NCBI GenBank assembly: GCA_003222555.1
Contig: QHWL01000140.1
Coordinates: 1 to 8,625 of the forward strand
Source of the DNA: Acidobacteriota bacterium
Lineage (GTDB): Bacteria > Acidobacteriota > Vicinamibacteria > Vicinamibacterales > CAVVIG01
Direction of reading: 5' to 3'
DNA length: 8,625 bases
In this document: positions 1-6,264 of the stretch, one piece after another
Position numbering within the stretch: position 1 is the stretch's first letter
Layout of the letters: every line of letters begins with the position of its first letter
Translations under genes and position numbers: made by a program
The notes under the pieces: model-generated
What the model was told of the DNA's origin: nothing
The model's database searches: none
What the model saw: the letters and a program-made list of their open reading frames with translations, nothing else

Positions 1-1082
1 TGGCGGAGGTGCGCGAGGAGTTCGAGGGCCTGATTAGTCTCGTGCACGCGCTTGCCGTGCTGCGCGAGGTGTCGCCGCGATCGCTCGACGCGGTGGTGGC
101 ATCGGGAGAGCTCGCCAGCAGCCGGATCGTGGCGAGGGCGCTGGCCGAACGCGGCGTTCCAGCCGCCTGGATCGACGCGCGGACCGTCGTGATAACGGAC
201 GCCGAGCACACCGGCGCGGCGCCAGACACGACCGCGACCTGCGAACGGGCCCGGGAGCACATCGGCCTGGCAGCCGCGCGAGGACAGGTGACGGTTCTTG
301 GCGGGTTCATTGGCGCAACCGCGAGCGGGGTGACAACGACGCTCGGCCGCGGCGGATCGGATTATTCCGGCGCCATCATCGGCGCGTGCCTCGGCGTCGG
401 CGAGATTCAGATCTGGACCGACGTCGACGGCATGCTCACCGCCGATCCGCGCATCGTCGCCGAGCCGCGCGTGGTGCCGCAGCTCTCGTTCGCCGAAGCG
501 TCGGAGCTGGCGTACTTTGGCGCGAAGGTGCTGCATCCGAGTACCATTCTGCCGGCCGTGACACAAAACATTCCGGTGCGCATACTCAACTCGCGACGCC
601 CGGAGAGCCTCGGGACGCTCATTACCGCCGAGGCGCAATCCCCTGACGCCCAGCTCACTGCGATTGCGTGCAAACGCAACGTCACCGTCGTCGACATCAC
701 GTCGACAAGAATGCTCATGGCGCACGGGTTCCTGCGGCGGCTGTTCGAGGTGTTCGAGCGATTCAAGACCGCCGTCGACGTCGTCACGACGTCTGAAGTG
801 AGCGTCTCGGTGACCGTCGACGACACCCGGAGGCTCGAGGCGATTGTCGACAACCTGCGCAGCTTCGCCGAGGTGGAGTGCGAGCCCGAGATGGCCATCG
901 TGTCGGCGGTGGGCGAGAATCTGCGCACCGATCCGACGCTGTTCGGCCGGGCGGTCACGTCGCTGGATCGCATTCCGCTGCGCCTGGTCTCACAAGCCGC
1001 CTCGCGCCGGAACATCACCTTCGTGTTGCGCGACGCCGACGTCCCGCAGGCGATGATACGACTCCACGAGGCGTTTTTCTGA
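1..1082 (+). CDS. lysC: Aspartate kinase, LysC type, 5'-truncated by the window edge
   Basis: Phosphorylates L-aspartate with ATP, the first step towards lysine, threonine and methionine. The reading frame is open to the left edge (first whole codon at base 3), so the N-terminal KFGGTS region lies outside the window and no start can be assigned; the GTG at 9 is internal. Visible kinase-domain motifs are the TTLGRGGSDYSG stretch (about bases 327-374), WTDVDGMLTADPR, and SFAEASELAYFGAKVLHPST. The C-terminal part is a pair of ACT domains; FLRRLFEVFERF followed by TTSEVSVSVTVDD (bases 730-825) matches the lysine-sensitive LysC arrangement, so feedback inhibition by lysine is likely from family knowledge. 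The protein ends in a short LHEAFF tail with no homoserine dehydrogenase fused to it. Its TGA (1080-1082) overlaps an ATG that opens only a 25-codon frame into the palindrome. The downstream dap genes support a lysine/DAP role. Confidence 0.95.
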   Translation, partial: AEVREEFEGLISLVHALAVLREVSPRSLDAVVASGELASSRIVARALAERGVPAAWIDARTVVITDAEHTGAAPDTTATCERAREHIGLAAARGQVTVLGGFIGATASGVTTTLGRGGSDYSGAIIGACLGVGEIQIWTDVDGMLTADPRIVAEPRVVPQLSFAEASELAYFGAKVLHPSTILPAVTQNIPVRILNSRRPESLGTLITAEAQSPDAQLTAIACKRNVTVVDITSTRMLMAHGFLRRLFEVFERFKTAVDVVTTSEVSVSVTVDDTRRLEAIVDNLRSFAEVECEPEMAIVSAVGENLRTDPTLFGRAVTSLDRIPLRLVSQAASRRNITFVLRDADVPQAMIRLHEAFF

Positions 1083-1096
1083 TGAGCCAAAAAACG

Positions 1097-1191
1097 CTAC
1101 CACGGAGAACACGGAGGATTACCGAGGGCACGGAAGATTCTGATGTTTGTTTACCGTGACCTCCGTTCAAATTCCGTGACCTCTGTGGTAG
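1097..1191. repeat. Imperfect palindromic repeat between lysC and dapB
   Basis: The left arm (about 1097-1137, beginning CTACCACGGAGAACACGGAG) is matched by the reverse complement of the right arm (about 1150-1191, ending CCTCTGTGGTAG). Roughly three quarters of positions pair if one gap is allowed. Each arm holds two CACGGA-like half-motifs, so the element is a palindrome built of smaller repeats. It starts 15 bases after the lysC stop and ends 11 bases before the dapB ATG, so it fills nearly the whole gap. As RNA it could fold into a long interrupted hairpin just upstream of dapB. I recall CCACGGAGAACACGGAG-like repeats from genomes of several environmental phyla, but cannot search here. 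No transposase or target-site duplication is visible. Confidence 0.75.
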
Positions 1192-1202
1192 AGCCTTTCC
1201 TA

Positions 1203-1820
1203 ATGCGCATTTTGTTAGTCGGCCACGGACGTATGGGGCAGCTGGTGGCGGCCCTCGCCGGGGAGTACGGCTGCGAGATCGCCGGCATTATCGATCCTCT
1301 ATCCCGGGCACATTCCGGCGGCCCCGACGACGATCGCTGGCGCGACGTGGACGTGGCGATCGATTTCTCGTCACCCGAGGCGGTCGCGACCAACGTGCCG
1401 GCCCTGGCGCGCCGCGGCACGAACCTGGTGATCGGAACGACCGGCTGGCAGAGGGACGAGCAGGCCGTCCGCGCGGCGATCGCCGCCGCCGGCGTCGGAG
1501 TGGTGTCGGCGCCAAATTTTTCGACCGGCGTCGTGTTGTTCGAAGCCATCGTGGCCCAGGCGGCGAAGCTCGTTGCCGGGCAGTCAGATTTTGGCGCGTG
1601 GGTGCACGAAGCGCATCATGCGGCGAAGAAGGATGCGCCGTCGGGCACCGCGTTGATGCTGAAGCACGCCATGGAGGAGGCCGGGTTCACCCGCGCCATC
1701 GATGTGGCCACGGCGCGCGATCGCACGTCCTTCGCGCGCGGCGCGCTCGTCGCCGCGCGGTGGGTCAAGGGCAGACGCGGATGGTTTACGATGAAGGACG
1801 TTCTCGGACTGGCTGAATAG
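1203..1820 (+). CDS. dapB: 4-hydroxy-tetrahydrodipicolinate reductase, apparently with an internal deletion
   Basis: DapB reduces the DapA product to tetrahydrodipicolinate with NAD(P)H. The 205-residue product opens with a Rossmann nucleotide-binding motif (MRILLVGHGRMG), then AIDFSSPEAV, VIGTTGW and SAPNFSTGV. The signature EAHHAAKKDAPSGTA (about residues 137-151) contains the substrate-binding and catalytic His-His and Lys. After AIDVA the sequence jumps straight to TARDRTSFARGAL (about residue 170, base 1710). Family members have about 25-30 more residues there, including the PG-x-H motif and the strands ending in H-x-A-x-x-R. Even compact relatives such as the about 216-residue Thermotoga enzyme keep them. 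The reading frame is intact, so either an in-frame deletion occurred or the assembly lost bases. The ATG at 1203 is chosen because the family begins at MRILLVG; the in-frame ATG at 1143 would translate the palindrome. No clear Shine-Dalgarno sequence is seen. Confidence 0.88.
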   Translation: MRILLVGHGRMGQLVAALAGEYGCEIAGIIDPLSRAHSGGPDDDRWRDVDVAIDFSSPEAVATNVPALARRGTNLVIGTTGWQRDEQAVRAAIAAAGVGVVSAPNFSTGVVLFEAIVAQAAKLVAGQSDFGAWVHEAHHAAKKDAPSGTALMLKHAMEEAGFTRAIDVATARDRTSFARGALVAARWVKGRRGWFTMKDVLGLAE

Positions 1821-1883
1821 GCCCGGGCGCCTGCGGGCCCCAGCGCCAGTAAAGAAGCCGAGCGCCCGCGGCCACGCCGGGGT

Positions 1884-1908
1884 CCCCAGCGCGGCAGCCG
1901 CGCTGGGG
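1884..1908. repeat. Inserted hairpin in the first repeat unit
   Basis: CCCCAGCGCG (1884-1893) and CGCGCTGGGG (1899-1908) are perfect complements separated by GCAGC, giving a 10-bp stem that extends to 11 bp with a 3-base loop. It lies in a roughly 40-bp segment that the short 101-102-bp units lack. The same hairpin recurs at 2274. There is no T-tract, so a standard intrinsic terminator is unlikely. Confidence 0.75.
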
Positions 1909-1996
1909 TGGCGTGCCGAGCCGAGGACGAGTGACTGCGAGGCGAGGCATCAGCGTAAGTTCGCGCTGGGGGTGAGGCCCCAGCGCCAGTGAAGAA

Positions 1997-2019
1997 GGCA
2001 AAGCGCCTGCGGCTTTGCC
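1997..2019. repeat. Unit-specific hairpin in the second repeat unit
   Basis: GGCAAAGC (1997-2004) pairs perfectly with GCTTTGCC (2012-2019) across a 7-base loop. At the same place units 3 and 4 read AGCCGAGC and GGCCATGCC and can form only a 4-bp GCCG/CGGC stem. Both arms differ together in this unit, which is what a maintained RNA or DNA stem would show, though one example is not proof. Confidence 0.5.
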
Positions 2020-2273
2020 GCGCCGAGGACGAGAGACTCCGAGGCGAGGCATCAGCGTAAGTTCGCGCTGGGGGTGGGGCCCCAGCGCCAGTAAAGAAGC
2101 CGAGCGCCTGCGGCCATGCCGCGCCGAGGACGAGAGACTCCGAGGCGAGGCATCAGCGTGAGTTCGCGCTGGGGGTGGGGCCCCAGCGCCAGTAAAGAAG
2201 CCGAGCGCCTGCGGCCATGCCGCGCCGAGGACGAGAGACTCCGAGGCGAGGCATCAGCCGGCCATGCCGGGGT

Positions 2274-2298
2274 CCCCAGCGCGGCAGCCGCGCTGGGG
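2274..2298. repeat. Inserted hairpin in the last, composite repeat unit
   Basis: This is an identical 25-base copy of the hairpin at 1884-1908. It sits in the composite last unit, directly after a short-form core that breaks off at GAGGCGAGGCATCAGC (ending about 2257). The flanking GGCGTGCCGAGCCGAGGACGAG also matches the first unit, so the whole segment is shared between the two ends of the array. Confidence 0.75.
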
Positions 2299-2400
2299 TG
2301 GCGTGCCGAGCCGAGGACGAGTGACTCTGAGGCGAGGCATCAGCGTAAGTTCGCGCTGGGGGTGGGGCCCCAGCGCCATTGAAAAAAGTTGAGTCCAATC

Positions 2401-3303
2401 ATGAGAACGCCATGGACCGGAGTCGGCACCGCGCTGGTCACGCCGTTCACGAAGACCGGCGAGCTCGACGAAACAGCCGTCCGCCGCCTTGGCCGGCGGC
2501 AGATGGACGCCGGCGTTCACTTCCTCGTGCCGTGCGGCACGACCGGAGAGAGCCCGACGCTTACCCTGGCCGAGCGCCTGCGGATTGTCGAGCTGCTGGT
2601 GGACGAAGCCGCCGGCAAGATGCCGATTCTTGCCGGGGCGGGCGGTTACAACACCAGAGAGGTGATCCACCTCGCCGGTGAAATGAAAAAGGTCGGCGCC
2701 AGCGGCCTGCTGTCGGTGACGCCCTACTACAACAAGCCGACGCAGGAAGGGTTGTTTCAGCATTACCGTGCGATCGCCGAGAGCACGACGCTGCCCATCG
2801 TTGTCTACAACGTGCCCGGCCGCACTGGCGTGAACATCGAGGTTCATACGCTGGCGCGCCTGGCTGCGATTCCCAACATCGCCGGCGTCAAAGAGGCGTC
2901 GGGCAACATGACGCAGATGTGCGAGGTGTGCCGGGCCGTGCCGTCCAGCTTCATCGTGCTGTCGGGAGACGACGTGCTCGCGCTGCCCCTGATGGCGGTC
3001 GGCGGCCACGGCGTCATCTCGGTGGCGTCCAATGAGATCCCCGCCGAGATGGTGCGCATGGTCGAAGCGGCCGAACGGAACAGCTTCGCGGCGGCTCGTG
3101 CCATCCACGCGCACATTCTGCCGTTGATGCAGGTGAACTTCATCGAAGCCAACCCGGTGCCGGTCAAAGCGGCCATGGCGGCGATGGGACTGCTCGAAGA
3201 GATATACCGGCTGCCGATGGTCTCGCCGAAGGCGGAATCGAAGGAAAAGATCGTCAGGGTGCTCAAGGATCTCAATCTCGTCAACAATCCCGCGTTTGCG
3301 TGA
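2401..3303 (+). CDS. dapA: 4-hydroxy-tetrahydrodipicolinate synthase
   Basis: DapA condenses pyruvate with aspartate semialdehyde, the committed step to DAP and lysine. The 300-residue protein is the usual length for this TIM-barrel class I aldolase family. Key features are GVGTALVTPF at the N-terminus, CGTTGESPTL (residues 45-54, the Thr-Thr of the proton relay), TPYYNKP (107-113), YNVPGRTG (136-143, with the catalytic Tyr136 and Arg141), and GVKEASGN (162-169) with Lys164 as the Schiff-base lysine. LSGDDVLALPLMAVGGHGVISV follows. The ATG at 2401 is preferred because the family starts about seven residues before GTALVTPF; an in-frame TTG at 2389 would add four residues. No strong ribosome binding site is seen at either. 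The gene starts 24 bases after the repeat array, and its stop overlaps a GTG of dapD. Lysine feedback inhibition cannot be judged from sequence alone. Confidence 0.96.
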   Translation: MRTPWTGVGTALVTPFTKTGELDETAVRRLGRRQMDAGVHFLVPCGTTGESPTLTLAERLRIVELLVDEAAGKMPILAGAGGYNTREVIHLAGEMKKVGASGLLSVTPYYNKPTQEGLFQHYRAIAESTTLPIVVYNVPGRTGVNIEVHTLARLAAIPNIAGVKEASGNMTQMCEVCRAVPSSFIVLSGDDVLALPLMAVGGHGVISVASNEIPAEMVRMVEAAERNSFAAARAIHAHILPLMQVNFIEANPVPVKAAMAAMGLLEEIYRLPMVSPKAESKEKIVRVLKDLNLVNNPAFA

Positions 3304-3305
3304 CC

Positions 3306-4142
3306 ATGCAGGCAGAGATCGAAGCTCTCGTTGCCGCCGGTCCGTCGGCCGATCGCGAGGCCGTGCGCGCTCTGTTCGCGCAGCTTCGGGGGGCGTTGTC
3401 TTCAGGCGCGGTGCGCGCGGCCGAACCAGACCCGTCGAGCCCGATTGGCTGGCGTGTGAACACTTGGGTGAAGCAGGGGATCCTCCTCGGGTTCCGGTTC
3501 GGTGAAACGGTCGACGCTTCGATGGATCACGGCCGCTGGCCGTTCTACGACAAAGACACGCTTCCGCTCAAGAAGCTCTCCGTCAGCGCCGGAGTCCGCA
3601 TCGTGCCTGGCGGCTCGTCGGTGCGCGACGGCGCCCACATCGGGCCCGGCGTCATCTGCATGCCGCCGATGTTCGTCAACATCGGCGCGTGGATTGGCGA
3701 GCAGTCGCTCATCGACTCGCACGCGCTCGTCGGCTCGTGCGCGCAGGTCGGCGCGCGCGTGCACGTGAGCGCTGGCGCGCAAATCGGGGGCGTCATCGAA
3801 CCGGTCGGCGCGCTTCCCGTCATCGTCGAAGACGACGCGCTGGTGGGCGGCAACACGGGCATTTACGAAGGCGCCATCATCAAAACCCGCGCGGTTGTCG
3901 GCGCCGGCACCGTGCTGACCGGATCGACGCCCGTGTACGACCTGGTGCGCGGCGAAATCATCAAACCGACCGCCGATCGGCCGCTCATCATTCCCGAAGG
4001 AGCCGTCGTCGTGCCCGGTGCGCGCGCCGTCACTGCCGGCAAAGGACCCGAGTGGGGCCTCTCGCTCGCGACTCCCGTCATCGTGAAATACCGCGACTCG
4101 CGGACCGACACGCGCACGGAGCTCGAAGCGTGGATCCGGTAG
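3306..4142 (+). CDS. dapD: 2,3,4,5-tetrahydropyridine-2,6-dicarboxylate N-succinyltransferase
   Basis: DapD transfers succinyl from succinyl-CoA to tetrahydrodipicolinate, defining the succinylase route to DAP. The 278-residue product matches the family length (about 274 in E. coli). It has a helical N-terminal domain, WVNTWVKQGILLGFR-like sequence around residues 50-64, then a left-handed beta-helix of hexapeptide repeats from about residue 105. MPPMFVNIGAWIGEQSLIDS (119-138) and VGSCAQVGARVHVSAGAQIG (142-161) are the hallmark segments. Asp137 aligns with the catalytic Asp of the LVDT-type motif. GGVIEP and VIVEDDALVGGNTGIYEGAI follow. Two starts are possible: GTG at 3300, overlapping the dapA stop as GTGA, or ATG at 3306. 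I give the ATG; the choice changes only two residues. The 3' end overlaps the next gene by 13 bases, indicating one transcript. Confidence 0.95.
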   Translation: MQAEIEALVAAGPSADREAVRALFAQLRGALSSGAVRAAEPDPSSPIGWRVNTWVKQGILLGFRFGETVDASMDHGRWPFYDKDTLPLKKLSVSAGVRIVPGGSSVRDGAHIGPGVICMPPMFVNIGAWIGEQSLIDSHALVGSCAQVGARVHVSAGAQIGGVIEPVGALPVIVEDDALVGGNTGIYEGAIIKTRAVVGAGTVLTGSTPVYDLVRGEIIKPTADRPLIIPEGAVVVPGARAVTAGKGPEWGLSLATPVIVKYRDSRTDTRTELEAWIR

Positions 4143-5125
4143 CGCTGACGCGGGCGCTCGTCGACATCGACTCCACCACGGGACGCGAAACGGAAGCCGG
4201 AAAGTGGCTCGCACACCATCTGCGCGACCGTGGATTCTCCGTCGTCGAGCAGGCAGTCGACACCACGCGCTTCAACGTTCTCGCAACGGTGGGATCACCC
4301 TCGGTTGTCTTCTCGACACATTTCGACTGCGTGCCGCCTTTTTTCCCGAGCCGTGTGGACGGCGATCGCCTCTACGGGCGCGGGGCGTGCGACGCCAAAG
4401 GGATTCTTGCCGCGCAGGTCGCGGCGGCCGACACGCTGCGGGCCTCGGGCGAAACGCGCGTCGGATTGCTGTTTGTGGTCGGCGAGGAGCGAGGCAGCGA
4501 CGGCGCGAGGGTGGCGAACCAGACCGCGAACGGATGCCGGTTTCTTGTCGACGGCGAGCCGACCGACAGCCGGCTCGGGCTCGCGACGCGCGGGGCATTG
4601 CGGCTCAAGCTCCGCGCCGCCGGACGCGCCGCGCACTCATCATTCCCCGAGCTGGGCGTGTCGGCAATCGACGCGCTCCTCGATGCGCTCGTCGAGCTGC
4701 GATCGATCGAGCTGCCCGCCGACCCAGTGCTCGGGCGCACGCATTACACCGTCGGGCTCATCGCCGGCGGCGTGGCGCCAAACGTCGTTTCGCCCTCGGC
4801 CGAGGCCGAACTGATGTTTCGCACGGTGGGCGACGCTGCGGAAATCCGGCGCGCGATGGCGCCGCTCGAGAGGCGCGTCACCGTCGAGCACATCCTCGGA
4901 GTGCCGCCGGTGCGACTGACCACGGTGCCCGGGTTCGAGTCGGCCGTCTTTCCGTACACCACCGACATCCCCTTCCTGACCGAATGGGGACAGCCGCTCT
5001 TGTTCGGTCCCGGATCCGTTCACGTGGCCCACACCGCCGAAGAGTTTGTCTCCATCCCGGAACTCTGCGCCGCAGTCGGGCATTACGTGACGATCGCGCG
5101 GCAACTCCTCCAGTCGAGCGCTTAG
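4130..5125 (+). CDS. dapE: M20-family metallo-deacylase, probable succinyl-DAP desuccinylase
   Basis: A 331-residue M20 (ArgE/DapE/LysK-type) di-zinc hydrolase. Expected metal and catalytic residues are visible: FSTHFDCVPP (His64, Asp66), YGRGACDAKG (bridging Asp88), VGEERG (catalytic Glu119 and Glu120), DGEPTD (Glu143) and HVAHTAEEFV near the C-terminus (His301). The dimerisation insert begins around TRGALRLKLRAAGRAAHSSF (153-172). The GTG at 4130 is chosen because it gives VDPVALTRALVDIDSTTGRE, a normal family N-terminus; no later start fits. It overlaps dapD by 13 bases, suggesting translational coupling. The succinyl group added by DapD must be removed after transamination, so DapE is the natural reading. 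At 331 residues it is shorter than typical DapE (about 375), so an acetylornithine or LysK-like specificity cannot be excluded by sequence alone. Confidence 0.85.
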   Translation: MDPVALTRALVDIDSTTGRETEAGKWLAHHLRDRGFSVVEQAVDTTRFNVLATVGSPSVVFSTHFDCVPPFFPSRVDGDRLYGRGACDAKGILAAQVAAADTLRASGETRVGLLFVVGEERGSDGARVANQTANGCRFLVDGEPTDSRLGLATRGALRLKLRAAGRAAHSSFPELGVSAIDALLDALVELRSIELPADPVLGRTHYTVGLIAGGVAPNVVSPSAEAELMFRTVGDAAEIRRAMAPLERRVTVEHILGVPPVRLTTVPGFESAVFPYTTDIPFLTEWGQPLLFGPGSVHVAHTAEEFVSIPELCAAVGHYVTIARQLLQSSA

Positions 5126-5445
5126 GCGATCTTCCGTTCGAATAAGACAAGGGTTCCTCGTTGAAACGGTGGCCCTGAGCCGCACGATTTCAAGGCCCGT
5201 CAGAACAATCAACGCTCAAAGCTGCTCTGGCGAACAAACCGTTTCACGTTGCGCGTTTCACGTGAATCCGCACTGGGGGACGGAAGGCACATCGGGATCG
5301 CGCCTTTTCAAACGCAGTACCTATTCTCCGGCGGCGTTCCTGAAGGCGTTTGTCGTCGTGCGCGCGGATCGGCCCGTTGTCGCCGCAGTGGGAGCTATCT
5401 CAGTGCGGCTCGCGGTCGCGGGAGCGCCCCGGCCGGTCGGATACA
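5126..5445. other. 320-bp gap between the DAP cluster and the sirtuin, no gene recognised
   Basis: Open frames cross this stretch but give compositionally odd peptides with no recognisable family, and the longest simply runs on out of frame over the sirtuin gene. A 9-base direct repeat CGTTTCACG occurs at 5240-5248 and 5254-5262. A weak AAGGC/GCCTT inverted repeat (5284-5288 and 5302-5306) followed by TTT might be a poor terminator. A TACAAT hexamer at 5442-5447 just precedes the sirtuin, but no matching -35 is evident. The gap probably holds the end of the dap transcript and the promoter of the next genes. That is inference. Confidence 0.5.
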
Positions 5446-6231
5446 ATGCCGAACGTGCCGTCCAGCCGCGCCCTCGACTTACTCGCCGACCATCTGACGG
5501 CAAACGCGCGCGTGACCGTGCTGACGGGTGCCGGGGTCTCGGCCGCCAGCGGCGTGCCGACGTTTCGCGGGGAGGAAGGGCTGTGGAAACAGCATCGTCC
5601 CGAGCAACTCGCCACTCCGGAAGCATTTGCGCGCGATCCGCGACTCGTTTGGGAATGGTACGACTGGCGCCGCCAGCGGATCGCAGCCTGCCGTCCGAAC
5701 AAGGCGCACGAGGTGCTCGCGGCGTGGAGTGAGCGCTACACCGATTTCACGCTCATCACGCAGAACGTCGACGGTTTGCACGAGCGTGCCGGCACTCATA
5801 ATGTGCTCCGCATGCACGGCTCTATCTGGGAAGTGGCATGTTGGACCCGATGTGCGGGCTCTCCGCTCCGGTGGCGGGACGAGACGGTTCCGCTGCCGGT
5901 GATTCCTCCGCGTTGCTCACACTGCGATGGATTGATTCGCCCGGGGGTCGTCTGGTTTGGTGAGGCCATCGAGCCGGGAATCCTCATGCGCTGTCGTGAG
6001 GCGACGCGCTGCGACGTCTTCCTGACAATTGGAACCTCGGCGGTCGTAAATCCTGCCGCGTCGCTCGTTCAGGAAGCCCTAGAGCGGGGCGCTTACACGG
6101 CCGAAATCAATCTGGAGGCGACGCCTGCGTCCAGCCTCGTCGATCACGCCTTGCGCGGACCAGCAGAGATAATTCTCGCAGCAGTCAATGAGCGGCTCGG
6201 ACGATTATGTGGGAGTGGCGGTTCGCGCTGA
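5446..6231 (+). CDS. NAD-dependent protein deacylase, class III sirtuin (CobB/SIRT5-like)
   Basis: Removes acyl groups from protein lysines while consuming NAD+, in the cytoplasm. The 261-residue product carries the whole Sir2 core: LTGAGVSAASGVPTFRG (residues 26-42, NAD binding), TQNVDGLHERAG (105-116), MHGS with catalytic His124, a zinc ribbon with Cys132, Cys136, Cys157 and Cys160 (first pair spaced C-x3-C), VVWFGE (168-173), and TIGTSAVVNPA (194-204). WYDWRRQRI (71-79) contains Tyr72-x-x-Arg75, the signature that in CobB and SIRT5 binds the carboxylate of succinyl or malonyl lysine, so desuccinylase activity is predicted. ATG 5446 is used; GTG 5455, in frame and seven bases after a TACAAT hexamer, would allow a leaderless start. 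Only 6-33 bases separate it from the downstream glycosyltransferase, so the two are probably cotranscribed. The target proteins are unknown. Confidence 0.93.
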   Translation: MPNVPSSRALDLLADHLTANARVTVLTGAGVSAASGVPTFRGEEGLWKQHRPEQLATPEAFARDPRLVWEWYDWRRQRIAACRPNKAHEVLAAWSERYTDFTLITQNVDGLHERAGTHNVLRMHGSIWEVACWTRCAGSPLRWRDETVPLPVIPPRCSHCDGLIRPGVVWFGEAIEPGILMRCREATRCDVFLTIGTSAVVNPAASLVQEALERGAYTAEINLEATPASSLVDHALRGPAEIILAAVNERLGRLCGSGGSR

Positions 6232-6264
6232 ACGACCGTGGCGCCTTTGAGACCTTTCCAAGGG

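Larger units (their letters stand above)
1838..2376. repeat. Array of non-coding structured repeats in the dapB-dapA gap
   Basis: A conserved core reading CCGAGGACGAG(A/T)GACT, followed by GAGGCGAGGCATCAGC, occurs five times, starting at 1921, 2023, 2124, 2225 and 2311 (spacings 102, 101, 101 and 86). Between cores lie CCCCAGCGC (1838, 1978, 2080, 2181, 2368) and its complement GCGCTGGGG (1963, 2065, 2166, 2353). At each of four junctions these form a 9-bp perfect hairpin with a 6-base loop. The first unit and the last, composite unit also carry an inserted hairpin. Units 2 and 3 are near identical in layout. No plausible protein is encoded; open frames here are a by-product of the GC-rich repeat. 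The spacing and lack of unique spacers rule out CRISPR. The array fills almost all of the 580-base gap and could affect read-through or mRNA stability within the operon, which is inference. Confidence 0.88.

Noticed and set aside
407..1090. 227-codon minus-strand open frame over lysC
   Set aside because: Shadow of the aspartate kinase frame with no family resemblance.
1143..1202. Upstream in-frame ATG start for dapB at 1143
   Set aside because: The extra 20 residues are encoded by the palindrome's right arm, and the family begins at MRILLVGHGRMG.
1838..2376. CRISPR array
   Set aside because: The whole unit is conserved, with no unique spacers of uniform size and no cas genes nearby.
1097..2376. 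dapB as cargo of a composite transposon flanked by repeats
   Set aside because: The two flanking repeats are different families, and no transposase or target duplication is present.
1786..2400. Open frames of about 80-90 codons on both strands within the repeat array (for example 2116-2382 + and 2153-2398 -)
   Set aside because: They repeat the same peptide with the unit period, have no ribosome binding sites and exist on both strands at once, as expected of GC-rich repeats without stops.
2254..3114. 286-codon minus-strand open frame over dapA
   Set aside because: It is a mirror of dapA's codon bias; dapA is clearly the real gene, and part of this frame runs into the repeat array.
5442..5447. 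TACAAT as the -10 of a sirtuin promoter giving a leaderless GTG start
   Set aside because: The spacing to GTG 5455 is suggestive, but there is no -35 and a single hexamer is too little evidence to list as a feature.
5169..5732. 187-codon plus-strand open frame across the intergenic gap
   Set aside because: No recognisable family; it overlaps the sirtuin out of frame for nearly half its length and becomes Arg-rich there.
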